In this document: positions 22,016 to 33,755 of the stretch, one piece after another
Position numbering within the stretch: the first letter of the stretch is position 1
Layout of the letters: the number at the start of each line of letters is the position of its first letter
DNA from: Bemisia tabaci
Lineage: Eukaryota; Arthropoda; Insecta; Hemiptera; Aleyrodidae
Direction: 5' to 3'
NCBI RefSeq assembly: GCF_918797505.1
Contig: NC_092794.1
Location: forward strand, 60,559,167 to 60,623,166
DNA length: 64,000 nt
Position numbers and translations under genes: made by a program
The notes under the pieces: generated by a model
The model's database searches: none
What the model was told of the DNA's origin: nothing
The model's input: only the letters and a program-made list of their open reading frames with translations

Positions 22016-22079
22016 ATGCTGGAAGTCAAGAAGAAGAAGTGCCGCGTGAGGTTCGACCTCTCGGAGACTATAATTGAAG
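22016..22079 (+). CDS. candidate alternative first coding exon
   Basis: The ATG at 22016 (cggaccATGC) opens 21 codons plus one base and stops at AAG|GTTGGC. The donor is weak beyond GT but keeps AAG and +5G. It ends in phase 1 with a G, exactly like the exon at 2198, so both could splice to one shared exon. The peptide starts MLEVKKKKCRVRFDLSE and contains RVRF (10-13), which fits the RVxF docking motif for protein phosphatase 1. That is short enough to be chance. Upstream DNA has a CATAAATTT box at about 21844 and CpG-rich sequence, but no clear Inr/DPE pair. Function unknown; the exon call is inference. Confidence 0.33.
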
Positions 22080-22234
22080 GTTGGCCGAATTTCTTTTAAT
22101 AATGGAAGATCTTGAGTTTGTCCCATTTCAGTGCTCTTTCTGGAGATGAATCGTAATTTAATTTGGAGAGCGAGTTACCGACTGGAAATGTCAATTAGTA
22201 CCGATCGCAGAATTTTCTCTGCGCTATTGTTTAT

Positions 22235-22352
22235 CAGGGTTGCCACAGTCAGGGAAAGCCGGGAAACGTGAAGGAAAATGACGAAAATGTCAGGGAAAAA
22301 TTGTCAAGCCACCGTTGTTTGCTTTCTAGAATGGGCTTGACATTCGAACAAC
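22235..22352. mobile_element. MITE, CAGGGTTGCCAC family, left half only
   Basis: CAGGGTTGCCACAGTCAGGG through TGACATTCGAACAACAAATT, then broken by the start of the 76-bp array. The next family copy begins right after the array. Confidence 0.75.
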
Positions 22353-22669
22353 AAATTTTTGACGCTTTGAACGCCTTCAAATCTGGCGATACTTCTCGCT
22401 TCTCCGGGAGGTTAGTTTAGTTGCGTGACCCAACCGAACGCTTAGAACGCCTTCAAATCTGGCGATACTTCTCGCTTCTCCGGGAGGTTAGATTAGTTGC
22501 GTGACCCAACCGAACGCTTTGAACGCCTTCAAATCTGGCGATACCTCCCGCTTTGCCAAGAGGTTAGTTTAGTTGCGTGACCCAACCAAAAACTTTGAAC
22601 GCCTTCAAATCTGGCGATACTCCTCGCTTCTCCGGGAGGTTAGTTTAGTTACGTGACCCAACCGAACGC
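22353..22669. repeat. 76-bp tandem repeat, just over 4 units
   Basis: Unit markers TTAGTTGCGTGACCCAAC at 22417, 22493, 22569 and 22645, exact 76-bp period. Same unit as 15334-15524. Bracketed by two CAGGGTTGCCAC-family copies. Confidence 0.93.
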
Positions 22670-22923
22670 CGGTTGCCACAGTCAGGAATAGCCGGGAAAT
22701 GTGAGGGAGAAAATGACGAAAATGTCAGGGAAAAATTGTCAAGCCACCATTATTTGCTTTCTAGAAAGGGCTTGACATTTCGAACAACAAATTTTGTTCG
22801 AAAACTTTTTCATATTATGTCTGTTTAACCATCCGGCATAACTTCAAGTGTCAGGGAATTTTGCGAAAATGTGACCTTGAAATGCTAGGGAATTTCGTTT
22901 CTTAAAATTCTGTGGCAACCCTG
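22670..22923. mobile_element. MITE, CAGGGTTGCCAC family, nearly full copy
   Basis: CGGTTGCCACAGTCAGG to TTCTGTGGCAACCCTG. The first bases are lost into the array. The interior matches 22235-22352. Confidence 0.8.
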
Positions 22924-23174
22924 ATTTTCGATTTTTCTTAATATTTAAGAAAACAAAATCAGTAATGATACTGATGAAATGTATCCGTTGGACCGAGTCA
23001 AATTCCGAATCCCGGTCAGATCCCGGAAATCAAGGAGGAAGCTCCTATGTAACATAAACTAAATCAACCGAGCCTAACTTAACCTCTCCTCGAGTTTTTT
23101 TATGCCATTTGATTAGGGGATTTTGCTAGTCATATCACGCTGTGACTAGGATTCGGGATTTGACATATATATTG

Positions 23175-23345
23175 AAACAAAAAGTTACGGGCTCTATAGA
23201 CATACCGTCCGATTCGGGCTCAGAAGCCGAAAGTTTCCGGTACTGGAGCCATACTTCGATTGCTCCGGGCGCTACGCTCGGAACGCGGTCGGTATGTTCA
23301 TTTAGTCTGTAAATACGGCTTCCACGTCCGGAATTTTTTTTTTTT
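23175..23345. mobile_element. CACTG-type MITE, GC-rich subtype, inverted and decayed
   Basis: GTTACGGGCTCTATAGACAT and GGCTTCCACGTCCGGAATTT match the inverted interior of 17574-17762. The CACTG ends are lost. Confidence 0.6.
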
Positions 23346-24314
23346 CCCCCGTTGTATCTCTCTTTGAGAACCTACTCCTTCTCACATTTTGTGATTTTGC
23401 TGTTGTTCCTGTGTTCGGCTTTCGGCAGAAAATAAATGAATTCTGCGGCTAAGATATACCTATCTGCAATGCAAATGAAGGTAAACAAAGTTTGTCTGAA
23501 ATCTCTACCCCCTACTTTCTGTATGAAACTGCCTCCTTAAATTGTCCATGATAACGACTCACACAACTAAACGTACAAAAGTCAGCAAGCAAGTTTACTT
23601 ATTAATCAACTCCTCTATACTCGAAGAGGCAGGATGGGAACATCATGCAAAACCATATGACTAATTTACCATAATCGTAAATGGATTAATTACTGTGTTT
23701 GTCTCAGTATAGAACGTGGCCATCAAAGCTCCGTTCTTTCAGGAACACTACATTCCGCAACTGCAATAGAACAATTTTTTGATTGCAAGAGACTACGTTA
23801 TTGTTACTCAATTGAGTTTTTGCAAGTGGTGTGGGAAAAAGTGACCAACTTTAAGTATCTTCTTGGTGATACATCAAAGAAAATTTTGGCTTTAATTAAG
23901 TAACTTTTTCAGTTTTTGGGCCTTCGGCTACGTACGTAGTTCAATTCACTATGGACTCCATACACCAGCTAAACTTACTTTTTAGTTTTGAACATGGGTC
24001 TTTTATCCTTTTGATCTCGTGATAAGAATTCACTTCTAGATTGAGGTCAAGTCGAAGCTGCAGTCGTAATTGGAGCGAATGAGCGTTCGAATTTTTTGTC
24101 GCTGTTTTTCCCATCCCGTCTCGTCGCGTCGGAGTCTGAAACGTTTAATTGGCCGTAATTTAATTGTGTCGCGCGCTCAATTATGCCGCTAATGCCGAAG
24201 AGACGTGCCGCTCGGCGTCGAGAGATAGCATGACTTTGAAAACTGGAGGTTGACTTGCTAACCTGGAAAATCAACGGGGTCTCTTCGTGAGATGGTGAAG
24301 AGTAAAAAAAAATT
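23346..24314. other. unassigned intronic DNA
   Basis: No gene or repeat recognised. The minus-strand frame at 24047-24334 has no support. Confidence 0.3.
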
Positions 24315-24319
24315 AGAAA

Positions 24320-24598
24320 CAGGGTGTCTAGCATCAGGAAAAACCGGAAAATATCAGGAATTTTGGCCGATCAGAAATAAAATCAGGAAAATCGGAAAAA
24401 TCGGACGTTTTATCGGGAATTTTTCTCACGCGAACATCCTCAGCGGAGAAAGTCTTACTGCGTTTTGCCTACCGTACCAGGAGTCGAGAAAAATTAGGAT
24501 AATATCAGGAATTTTCAAAATGAAAAAATCAGGAATTTTATATAAAATATCAGGAAAATATCAAGATTTTTTAAAATTTAAAAATACTAGACACCCTG
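24320..24598. mobile_element. MITE, CAGGGTGTCTAG family, copy with perfect TSD
   Basis: CAGGGTGTCTAGCATCAGG to ATACTAGACACCCTG, flanked by AGAAA on both sides (24315-24319, 24599-24603). Core CAGCGGAGAAAGTCTTACTG conserved. Confidence 0.9.
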
Positions 24599-24897
24599 AG
24601 AAATCAATGGCAGATCCAAACAGAAGGAGCGTAAGGTGGAATTTCTCTTACAATTAGCGAAAATTGGAGAGAGAGAAATATATTATAGAAAGAGAAATCA
24701 AGGAAGAGCATAAAAGAGAAAAACTATTTGACGAGGTGGAGAAAAAATTAATGTTAACTAGACTGGAGCTGTATATCAACGTGTTAATAGATACAAAAAT
24801 TCACTTGCAACTTTATTTTGATTGCAAATCAACCATTCCAGCTTTAACAACGTTGCCCATTTTTTTCTTTGGATGGTTTCGCCCTACCATTCTCCAG

Positions 24898-24989
24898 CTA
24901 CGAGATGAAGGAACGTATTTCCATTTCAAAGATTCAAAATATTCCGGCGCATATTTCCGGACGTCAGCGGTGTTATCGGCCGTATTCGG
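24898..24989 (+). other. cryptic exon-like segment
   Basis: A good acceptor (CGCCCTACCATTCTCCAG|C) and a strong donor (TTCGG|GTAAGA) bound 92 nt open in two frames. Its length is not a multiple of three. The phase required after the exon at 2198 gives an early stop, so it is not a simple continuation of that gene. It may be a pseudoexon or noncoding exon. Confidence 0.22.
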
Positions 24990-26469
24990 GTAAGAATCTT
25001 GGTGGTTAGCGTGGTGATTGTCGTAATTGATAGACAAAGAAGACAAAAGGAGTATGGAGCAATCCTATCGGGTGAAATGGATGGTTCTTATCGACTAAAA
25101 GCGTAAATAATGGACTAACTATCGGGTCTCTCGTGGGTTGCTTAGGTAGTCTTATTACGTACCTCCTTTGTCCATCGTAACCATCAGCTTCCACCAATAG
25201 GATCCTTCCATTTCCCTTTTGTCCACTTTGTCTATTAATTTCAACCATCAATCTGCTGATTTGTCATTGTTTACCTACCTGTAACCTCCAGAACTCTACG
25301 AAAAACCCTGGCCCATAAAATCGCGACAACCGTCCTCTCACGGGCTTAAAAAATTAAAAAAAATTTAGGAGCCTCTCTTGACCTCGAGTCACCTGTCGCT
25401 CGGGTAGCAGCGTGCCTTACCTCAGTAATTAAGAATCGTGCTTCTGGAGTGTGAGTCGGCTTCGAACTTTGGAATCCGCGCTCATTGTTGGCGAATATCG
25501 GCAATAATTTCGGTCGTTCCGTCACTATTCGCGCAACGTATGAGCGAGGATGGGACGTGACCGGCGGATGAAATTCAAGAAACCGCGGATGTCGGCGGGG
25601 GGGGGGGGGGGGGCGTCACGAACTTGGATGACACACTCGTCGACAAGTTGACCACGTGTCAGAAGCTCCTGGCTCTGCTCTATTCATCCCAAGTTGTCAG
25701 ATTCTCCGCTCAATTTCGGCCTTATGTCCCCCAGGTGATGAATTACGTGAATATTAGGTATTTCCAAAAAAAAAACTGGCAACGTGTGCAAAGCCATCCG
25801 TTCCGTGCAATTCATCACGATCAAAAAGTCAGGAGTCTCCATGTGAATGCGGCTTCCTCTGTGTCCGGATTCTTCAGAAACACGCGGAAAGCCTGATCCG
25901 AGATTTTAAAGAAATCAGCGGTCTTCGTAAACATATGTGGCAAAATGTATTTTTTTAATGTAAAAACCCGTGTAAAAAAGACCTATCTACCGGCATTAGT
26001 TAATATCATCTGATTTGGCTGAAATTCGGCAGAAGGTCTTTTTTGATCCAATGGGTCAATATGTGGGGGTATGTAAAAAAATCTCTGACATCGCCGAATT
26101 TGGTTCACCCTAATGTGGCAAGCACCAGGAAAACCTTCAATACCGTCACATATTTTGGATTTTTGTTTCAAATGGGGAAAAAGCTTCATTATCACGGAAT
26201 TGAAGGAAATCGGACTTTAAAAAAAATTATATCAAACTATCGTTAGATCGCAGCAGCACATTTCCTCGTCACACTAACTAATATCAGGAATTTAGAAGGA
26301 ATCGTTTTTGGGATCAAAAGAATTAGGGCTCTTCCAAAACCCTAAAGTACCAAAGTGCAATTTCCTTGAAAATTAGCCGTTTACTCGGAAATTCGGTACC
26401 TAAAAAGGAGTGGAGTATACCACCATAGACGAGTGTAGTGAAATACGATACTCTCGGGAGACTTATGAA
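24990..26469. other. unassigned, with a 17-bp poly-G at 25597-25613
   Basis: No gene or repeat recognised. The poly-G run is uninterrupted. The frame that starts beside it lacks an in-frame ATG. Confidence 0.35.
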
Positions 26470-26471
26470 CG

Positions 26472-26667
26472 CACTGCAAAAAAACTACGGCCGTAAAGGC
26501 CGTACTTACGAGCCATATAGACGTACCGTCCGCGTTCCGGTCTCAGAAAAAGTTCCAGGTGTAGCACCCAGAGCAATCAAAGCTACGGCTCCAGCACCGG
26601 GAACTTTCGGCGTCTGAGGCCGGAACGGACGGTATGTCTACATAGCCCCTAACTTTTTTTTTCAGTG
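26472..26667. mobile_element. CACTG-terminus MITE, GC-rich subtype
   Basis: CACTGCAAAAAAACTACGG to AACTTTTTTTTTCAGTG, interior as in 17574-17762. The flanking dinucleotides are CG and CA, one mismatch. Confidence 0.75.
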
Positions 26668-26876
26668 CAGATGAGAGTAGCGTAACGGCAGTAACGTACC
26701 TCATCGCATTCCGATTTATTTAAACTACACGTTGTTTCAATGCATCAGCACCAGCATCAAATGATCTCAATTGGTGCTGGTTGAAATAACACCCATGACG
26801 TCAAATGCATGACGTTGGAACAGGCAATGAAATTATACCCCAAGATTTCGGACAGTAGAAAAAAACGGGACATGAA

Positions 26877-27160
26877 CCAACAAGTCGCTGGCTCGCTATG
26901 CGACAGCACTCGAAACATAAACTCCGGCCGTGGGAGCCGCAATTACGGGCTAGATACACGTCCGTTCCGGTCTTAAAAGGCCGAAAATTCCGGCTGCTGG
27001 AAGCCGTAGCTTCGGCATCTGAACCCGGAGCAATCGAAGCTACGCCTCCAGCAGCCGGAATTTTCGGCCTTTGAGGTCCGGAACGGACGGTATGTTTATA
27101 TAGCTCCGTATATATGAGGGCTATGAACTCAACAAGTCGCTGGCTTGCTATGCACAGCAA
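26877..27160. mobile_element. GC-rich CACTG-type MITE core inside 30-bp direct repeats
   Basis: The core at about 26918-27107 (ACTCCGGCCGTGGGAGCC to GGTATGTTTATATAGCTCCG) is a palindrome of the same subtype. Outside it, AACAAGTCGCTGGCTCGCTA (26877) recurs as AACAAGTCGCTGGCTTGCTA (27130), a direct repeat far too long to be this family's TSD. Confidence 0.6.
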
Positions 27161-27957
27161 GTTTTTTCCGGAGTATTAAGAAAATGCTAAGAAAACGGCT
27201 TTACTCGTTGAAATGAAGCTGTTTTCCTCTTCGCAAAGGGCCAGATGTCCATGCTCCCGCTTGCACAGGTGGTCGGCACTCTACCGGCCACCAGACGCAT
27301 GGTTTAGAAAGTAAGACGAGCGGATTAAACCACGCAACTCGCCACCGTCCCGTCGCTCAGTGGAACGAGCCTTTGAAGGAGGTCGGGCATTACAGAAATG
27401 CTTTACTACATCTGAAAATTCGCTTGTTCATTTTATCATTACAAAAATTTAAAGTCTTGCTTCGTTAGTGGAATTTTACGAGAGAATAAATGGTACCACT
27501 TTTTATCTTCTACGTTTCGTATTAGGGAAGGGTTAAGTTTTTCAGGTTTCCATATCATGTCCAACCTCCCCCATAACCCGCTAGACTAACAAAATTAATA
27601 ACCACAAAATGTGTTTCAGTCTCAAAATTTAACGTTAGATCTCATGAAAACAGTAAAAATTCAAAAATCCAACTCATAAGATAGAAAATCTCGTGTTTTT
27701 TTTCTTTTTCTTTTTTTTTTTCTTTTTTAATACATTCGTTTTTACCTTCCGCTTCCAAAAAAGCGAGGAACCACTTCGACTCGAGTCAGATCTAGCTTTT
27801 AAGGCCCAGATACACCTGCGAGTTACAAGCGCTTGTTGAAAGTGAAACACCAACAGGGAAGAAGGATTTCGATCGCTCGATGTCGAGATATCGAAATCTT
27901 GGTTTCCTTCGCTTCAGTTCTTGAGGTAGGCAAAAACGGGCCACTACAGTCATAATA
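27161..27957. other. unassigned intronic DNA
   Basis: A T-rich run lies at about 27697-27730. No gene or repeat recognised. Confidence 0.3.
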
Positions 27958-28504
27958 ATGGAGATGTTGCATGTGTGAGGAATTTGCGATTTGTCCGTTG
28001 ATTCTTATGTAAAAGTTCGCGAGAAACACGATAGTGCAACTAGTTTTTTCTGAAATCAACTCCCAAGCTCAAAAAAAGCTCTCAAGTTGAGGCCAAAATG
28101 GAGGGGATATCCCATCCTACCCTGAGAGTCCACCTCTACATCAAAACAAATCCCATCCTACCCTGAGAGTCCACCTCTACATCAAAACAAACTCTCCATG
28201 CAAAGATAGGAAGCAAATACATCAGCAGGTTTGCCGTGTTTTCACTTTTGGAGTCCCCAAATAAAGTGGCAGCCCTGTCAATGTATTTGCTCCCTATCTT
28301 TGCATGGAAAGTTTGTCTTGATGTAGAGGTGGACTCTCAGGGTAGGGTGGGATATCCCCTCCATTTTGGCCTCAACTTGAGAGCTTTTTTTGAGCTTGGG
28401 AGTTGATTTGAGAGAAAACCAGTGGCACCATCGTGTTTCTCGCAAACTTTTACATAAGAATTAATTGTCATATCGCAAATTCCTCATACATGCAACATCT
28501 CCAT
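27958..28504. mobile_element. 547-bp palindrome, ATGGAGATGTTGCATG family, copy 1
   Basis: Left ATGGAGATGTTGCATGTGTG, right CATACATGCAACATCTCCAT, with arms running inward through CCCAAGCTCAAAAAAAGCTC and AAACTCTCCATGCAAAGATAG. A 43-bp block (CCCATCCTACCCTGAGAGTC) is duplicated in tandem in the left arm at about 28110-28190, so this copy is longer than its relatives at 42418 and 43352. Confidence 0.9.
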
Positions 28505-29876
28505 TTTATCAAAATATCACTAAATTGAGAATCAACGAGCATGCTGAACCTTTATTTTTCTATTTTGCACCGTGTATTCTATGCAACTTGAGCCTCTGTG
28601 CGCCGAGCAGGTCGGAATAAAATGGCGCTGCGGTGGGATGCTGGGATGGTTGTACAAATCACCGTTAACGACAGCTATGCGACTTTTGCGACAAGGTCGA
28701 AGCCGACCCCGCAAGAGACGGCAAAAGCTGCTGTGGTCCAGTGAATGTGGACCCGGCCGCGGCCGCCGGTTGAGAAACAACCAGAATTTCCTTAAAAGTC
28801 GGATACCCGGCGCTGCATGCCGGTTCGTCCTTTTCGTTGTGCAACGTTGCTACCTGTCTCCGAATACCGGAATACTTCGGGACCGGAGCCAAACGACAAC
28901 CATCCTTACAACGCTCTAATTGCGATCGAACGAACGAATTCCGATCGATGCACGGTGAACGCACACCATAAGGGAACTTCGTTCTATCTTGAGTGATCAA
29001 GATTCCTGCTAATTTAAGGGAGAGCTCAAATGTATTACGTAACAATGATTGTACATAAGTGCAAAACCGCATATCTCAGTTTGCGACGTTGCAGACTTCC
29101 TGCCCCATTTTCTTTTTCTTCGGAAGACCAGTGGACGTAAATTCTTGAAAACTTCATTGATTTTTATTCTTCGGTAGCAGAATTCTTCTTTATAAAATTT
29201 CGAGCTATAAAGTCGGCCCTTTTCTCTCCGGAAAAATAAAATAGGTAAGGAAATTTTGAAATACTGTAATGGAGTTGCGTGGTTTCGCACTTCGGCCATT
29301 GATATGCGTGATAGAATCTGTGGAAAGGGACCTTATCTTACAAAAGCTCAAATTGAGTCGTTGGTATCACCGCATAGAGGAAAAGAATACGGATACTTGA
29401 CGCAAGTTTGACCTTGAAATCTCAATTTGAGGGGGACATGACGCTTTTAGAAGTTCCAACACAAAAATTCTGAGGTTTTTAAAAGTTTTAGGTGTTTCCC
29501 TTTGCATCCCCGGGCTGAAGACACCTCATGTATCTAGCTCTTGTAAACTGAATAGATATGGAATGTTGAACTTGAGTCACTTTAGTGGGTTGATTGTTTC
29601 ATCTTTTCCACACAGCAGCTTGTCTGTTCCACGGACTCAGAGAAAACGGAATAATCTAGAACACGATTAAGGAATTGATTAGCCTGCAGAATTGTGATGG
29701 CATGGATCATACGCCGAACTGATATCAGCTTATTATGATCGACTTTGTACCAAGCCCGTACTGTAGTAATTAATAGTTTTTTCTTAATCCTGGAGAATAT
29801 CAGTATATTGACATAAATTCGATGCTCAAATTGCTCGCTCGAAAATGTGAACGTGCCGCGTAACAAAGTTTCTAAA
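28505..29876. other. unassigned; GC-rich open patch at 28570-28920
   Basis: Both strands are open for over 80 codons at 28570-28920. This includes a Pro/Arg-rich frame with no recognised domain. A degenerate CTTCG-family copy may lie at 29080-29290. No gene is called. Confidence 0.3.
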
Positions 29877-30130
29877 TGAATCGTGCCGTGCGAAAACCAC
29901 AATGACCATTTTTTCAGCTTTCAATTTTTTTATTTTGATAATACTTTCCTAGAGTTGATACGATCATGAAAGTGGTGCCAATACTTATGTTATGGGATGA
30001 GAATAACCCTAAATCAAGTGTCAACACCACTTCCATAATTGCATTTAACCCGGAAAAGTATTATCAACCCAAAAAAAACAACTCAAGACCGGAAAAATGG
30101 ACATTAGCGGTTTTCGCACGACATGATTCA
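29877..30130. mobile_element. palindromic MITE (254 bp), single copy
   Basis: TGAATCGTGCCGTGCGAAAA at the left is inverted as TTTTCGCACGACATGATTCA at the right. Inner arms GATAATACTTTCC and GGAAAAGTATTATC. Confidence 0.75.
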
Positions 30131-30408
30131 AATATATTCTAACCTATTTTCGGAAATATCAAAACAATGTAGATACGTCTGACCAGTGGCGATTCTTAAA
30201 GTTGGCAACACTGTTTTTTCTCTATTAATTGTATGTATAACAATCGATTCTTGCTAAGGCAGCTTGTTTCACCTAAATTCGATATTTTCAGTGAATTTTA
30301 ATACCTGTGTGTTGACCACGTGTTGCCAACTTGCAAAATTGCAACTGCGTCTGACGATCTAACTCCAGTAAAGTTCACCGTAACACAAGTAATTTCCACC
30401 TCAATGGG
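30131..30408. other. unassigned intronic DNA
   Basis: No gene or repeat recognised. Confidence 0.3.
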
Positions 30409-30777
30409 CAGTTGCGCTAGTCACAGAATCGCATTTTGATGGCTGAAGGTTGTAAACTAGCAAAATGTAATTACATCCTAACGCCCAGTTTCGCTGTCCA
30501 ACAAAACGGAGAGATCGCCCTTCGACAAGCACGACGTATGACGTGATTTGCCGCGGAAGCACATACCATGATTTCTACCTCCTTGGGTATATCAATTAGT
30601 AACACACACATCTGCACTGGTCGCTGGATTCAACACAGATTCAAACGCGGTGTGCATCACCGCGGTGGATGACGTCATACGCTGTTGTGCTCTTCGAAGC
30701 GGAAAGTGATAGTCTTAATTTTTTGCTGATCAAAAAAGTGAAATCATTTAAACACGATTCTGTGACCAGCGTAACCG
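30409..30777. mobile_element. palindromic MITE, GCTGGTCACAGAATCG family, copy 2
   Basis: CAGTTGCGCTAGTCACAGAA at the left, ACGATTCTGTGACCAGCG at the right. Interior GCGGTGGATGACGTCATACG shared with copies 1 and 3. Confidence 0.8.
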
Positions 30778-31363
30778 ATCCATGTCTGTCATTTGGAATC
30801 ATCTGCATGTAACGTTTGTAACGTTGACCGCCATTTCTTCTATTTCTAAGAGCCTCCTGAACCTTATGATGACCTAGCTATCGAAATAACTAGTTCGAAA
30901 ACGACCTAACTCGGGTTTCTTACGATGTTCATTTTTATGCGTAGAAACACTCATTGTCTGGCTGTTACGCAATTTTTATCGTCTTTTGAAAATTTTCATT
31001 TTTCAGAGATGTGTTGGTTTCGAACTCTGAGATTCTATTAATCCCAGAGAATTCCACCTCAGGCTTGTTTTCCTCGGAAATTAGGAAAAATCAGAGAGTG
31101 AATGAAACCCAGAATTGTAGACATCATGCCTTTGGCTCTTCCCCTGGATCTACTTATGACGAGCAAATCCCTTATTTTTTGCCAAAAAACTCTGTTCCTG
31201 TCTGTCAAATTGACGTATCTCTGCTGAGCGGAACTGTAAACGAGTGGGAAAGATGGGGTGTGCTCCAGAGAGTTGCATAAGTAACAATGTAAAAGTGGGC
31301 GTGATTCCTTTTGGGGAAATGAGAATGCAGGATTTTGCAATCTACCTAACGGAACCAAGTGCC
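30778..31363. other. unassigned intronic DNA
   Basis: Short frames on both strands at 31011-31358, no support. Confidence 0.3.
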
Positions 31364-31505
31364 AATTGGACTACATTATGCAATTTGGAATTATAAATGC
31401 AAGCCGGTTAAAAAATGACGTAAGTGTCATTAGTTTCCCGATGCACATAAGAGTTTTTCCAGAAGAGCCAGAATTTATAGTTCCTAATTGCAAAATGTGG
31501 TCCAA
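31364..31505. mobile_element. short palindromic MITE, TGGACTACATTTTGC family
   Basis: AATTGGACTACATTATGCAA to TTGCAAAATGTGGTCCAAT. Its right end touches the start of the 1.6-kb foldback. Confidence 0.78.
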
Positions 31506-33113
31506 TGGGCCTGTTTGCACCAATTTTTTTTATTGCTTTAATCGAAAGACCTAAGGCTCCTGATGTCACAGGAATTTTCCCGGAGTTTTTTGATCACCGG
31601 AAACCCCCAAAAAATCAACTTAAAAACGCCTCAGAATTTGGATTTTCAAAACGGTCGTTTCGGGTCCGCCATACTTGTGACGTGAAATGATATGACAGAC
31701 CTGGTTTCTTCATCACTTACAATGTATTTTCCCGTAAGGAAATGGCAGCCGCTTTTCAAATGCAAATATCGAGTCAATCGCTAATTTTTTGATCAAAATT
31801 GAAAGCAGAAATGGATTCCTCGTACGTTTAAATGGTTAAAACCTTCATTAGATAAATAAGAACCGACGGGATAAACCCTATTTTTAAGGAAGACTGTAGT
31901 CAATGGGCGATTGTTTACATCTGCTTAGTGATAACAGACATGGACATTAGCTCAATATTTGGTCATTTTCATGAGTTTTTACTTGTTTGTCACTATTTGA
32001 AGGTAAGTTTATTTTGTAAATCAATTGTCTAGTGTCTTAGGATCATGTTAAAAGCTGTAAAGGTATACTTTGTTACTTATTAATTCAGAACACACTCCGG
32101 CAGTCCAACGCTCAAACCTGGATGTAGCGAGTCAGTTGTTATATCTTACTATTTCACCCTTTAATGCTTCACTGAAGACACCAAAATGATAGTATCAATC
32201 ATTGATGATAAAAAAAACTTACCTTTGACAATACTGATGAGATGAGGAGACCGGTATGTTTTAGCTGGAGGCAAGGAAAGTAGACGTAGGATCCTTCTTC
32301 GATTACCAGACTTTATCGATAAATTTTTCTGTATAGTGTTACATTTAAAACACACAGGATTTTAAAATAACATAAGCTTATAAAACGTGGGAACGTTCTG
32401 AATGATATTGAGATGTTTGTTGAAGAGTTAAGAATGATTTACACGCATTGAGAGAACATCCAGGGTTTGAGCGTTGGACTGCCGGAGTGTGTTCTGAATA
32501 AATAAGTAACAAAGTATACCTTTACAGCTTTTAACATGATCCTAAGACACTAGACAATTGATTTACAAAATAAACTTACCTTCAAATAGTGACAAACAAG
32601 TAAAAACTCATGAAAATGACCAAATATTGAGCTAATGTCCATGTCTGTTATCACTAAGCAGATGTAAACAATCGCCCATTGACTACAGTCTTCCTTAAAA
32701 ATAGGGTTTATCCCGTCGGTTCTTATTTATCTAATGAAGGTTTTAACCATTTAAACGTACGAGGAATCCATTTCTGCTTTCAATTTTGATCAAAAAATTA
32801 GCGATTGACTCGATATTTGCATTTGAAAAGCGGCTGCCATTTCCTTACGGGAAAATACATTGTAAGTGATGAAGAAACCAGGTCTGTCATATCATTTCAC
32901 GTCACAAGTAGTCACAAGCATAGAATCCACCAATCACAAGTATGGCGGTTGAAAAGCGACCGTTTTGAATGGGTCGGTTCCAAAAACAGCTTTCTTTTGA
33001 GTTTGAGAGGTCATTTCAAGGTTTTTTAATAGCGCCATCGTTCTTTTCGTGAAATTTGCCATAAGAATCAGGCATCAATTTGCAAATCCCCGCACCTTGC
33101 AACAGGCCCATTG
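31503..33113. mobile_element. 1.6-kb foldback element with near-identical arms
   Basis: The outer termini CAATGGGCCTGTTTGCA (31503) and TGCAACAGGCCCATTG (33098-33113) are inverted. Inside, about 445 bp at 31678-32122 are repeated inverted at 32460-32905. By eye I see two differences, both near the inner end. An imperfect outer zone contains a 32-bp partial duplication on the right (CACAAGTAG, then CACAAGTATGGCGG). The central 340 bp (32123-32459) is unique. Each arm reads inward from an ATG (GACATGGACATTAGCTC) to a TTTGAAG|GTAAGT donor. On the minus strand the centre has a second exon-like block ending GTCAAAG|GTAAGT (about 32233). No transposase domain is recognised. Confidence 0.88.
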
Positions 33114-33723
33114 TATGCGGGACTCATGAGGCATGGGAAAAGAGCGTCGTGGACAGGGCTCATGAGTCTAAGACTCGCGACGACGTCAAGATCCTCGTCC
33201 CGGTCGTCCACGCTGACGTCACTGGCGCTTTATAATTCCCATTCATTCTTTCGGCCCGCGACTAACGAGCACGCCCCAGCCCCTCCTTTCATACTTATCT
33301 TTGGTTTCGTTTGTATTTGAATTCTACGACCAAAAATACCATGGGAATCGACCCCTTCGTCCAGGGGCGGACTGGGACGAAAAAAGTCGCCGGGAAATGT
33401 ACAGCCAAACCGGCCCACAAACCAAATGGGGGTCGGGGGGACACTCCACAGAGAAAGGGGGTGTGGGGCCCTCCCCCGAAAATTTTGAAAAATTAGCACC
33501 TCAAGAAGCCATTTTGAAGCGCGAACATACGCAATTAGATTCACAAAATATTTGCAAAGTTGGCTGCGACGTGGAGCAATAGAGCATAAAGCAGCCCCGT
33601 GGAACAAGGAGGCCCGTGGAGCCTCACCCTATTTTATGAGAAAGTGACAGTTCTTAAGATTTTTATCCATTTCTCCACATACTTTTAGACTATGGAGATG
33701 AGAAAAGAAAAAATGAAAGAAAT

Positions 33724-33755
<32 letters not shown>

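Noticed and set aside
25624..25896. Plus-strand frame beginning MDDTLVDKLTT with a possible CAG|GTGATG donor
   Set aside because: The first codon is TTG, and the nearby ATG at 25628 is out of frame and stops quickly.
31980..32000. TTTGAAG|GTAAGT as another ratchet point
   Set aside because: The upstream sequence lacks a CAG acceptor and pyrimidine tract. It is a plain donor inside the foldback arm.
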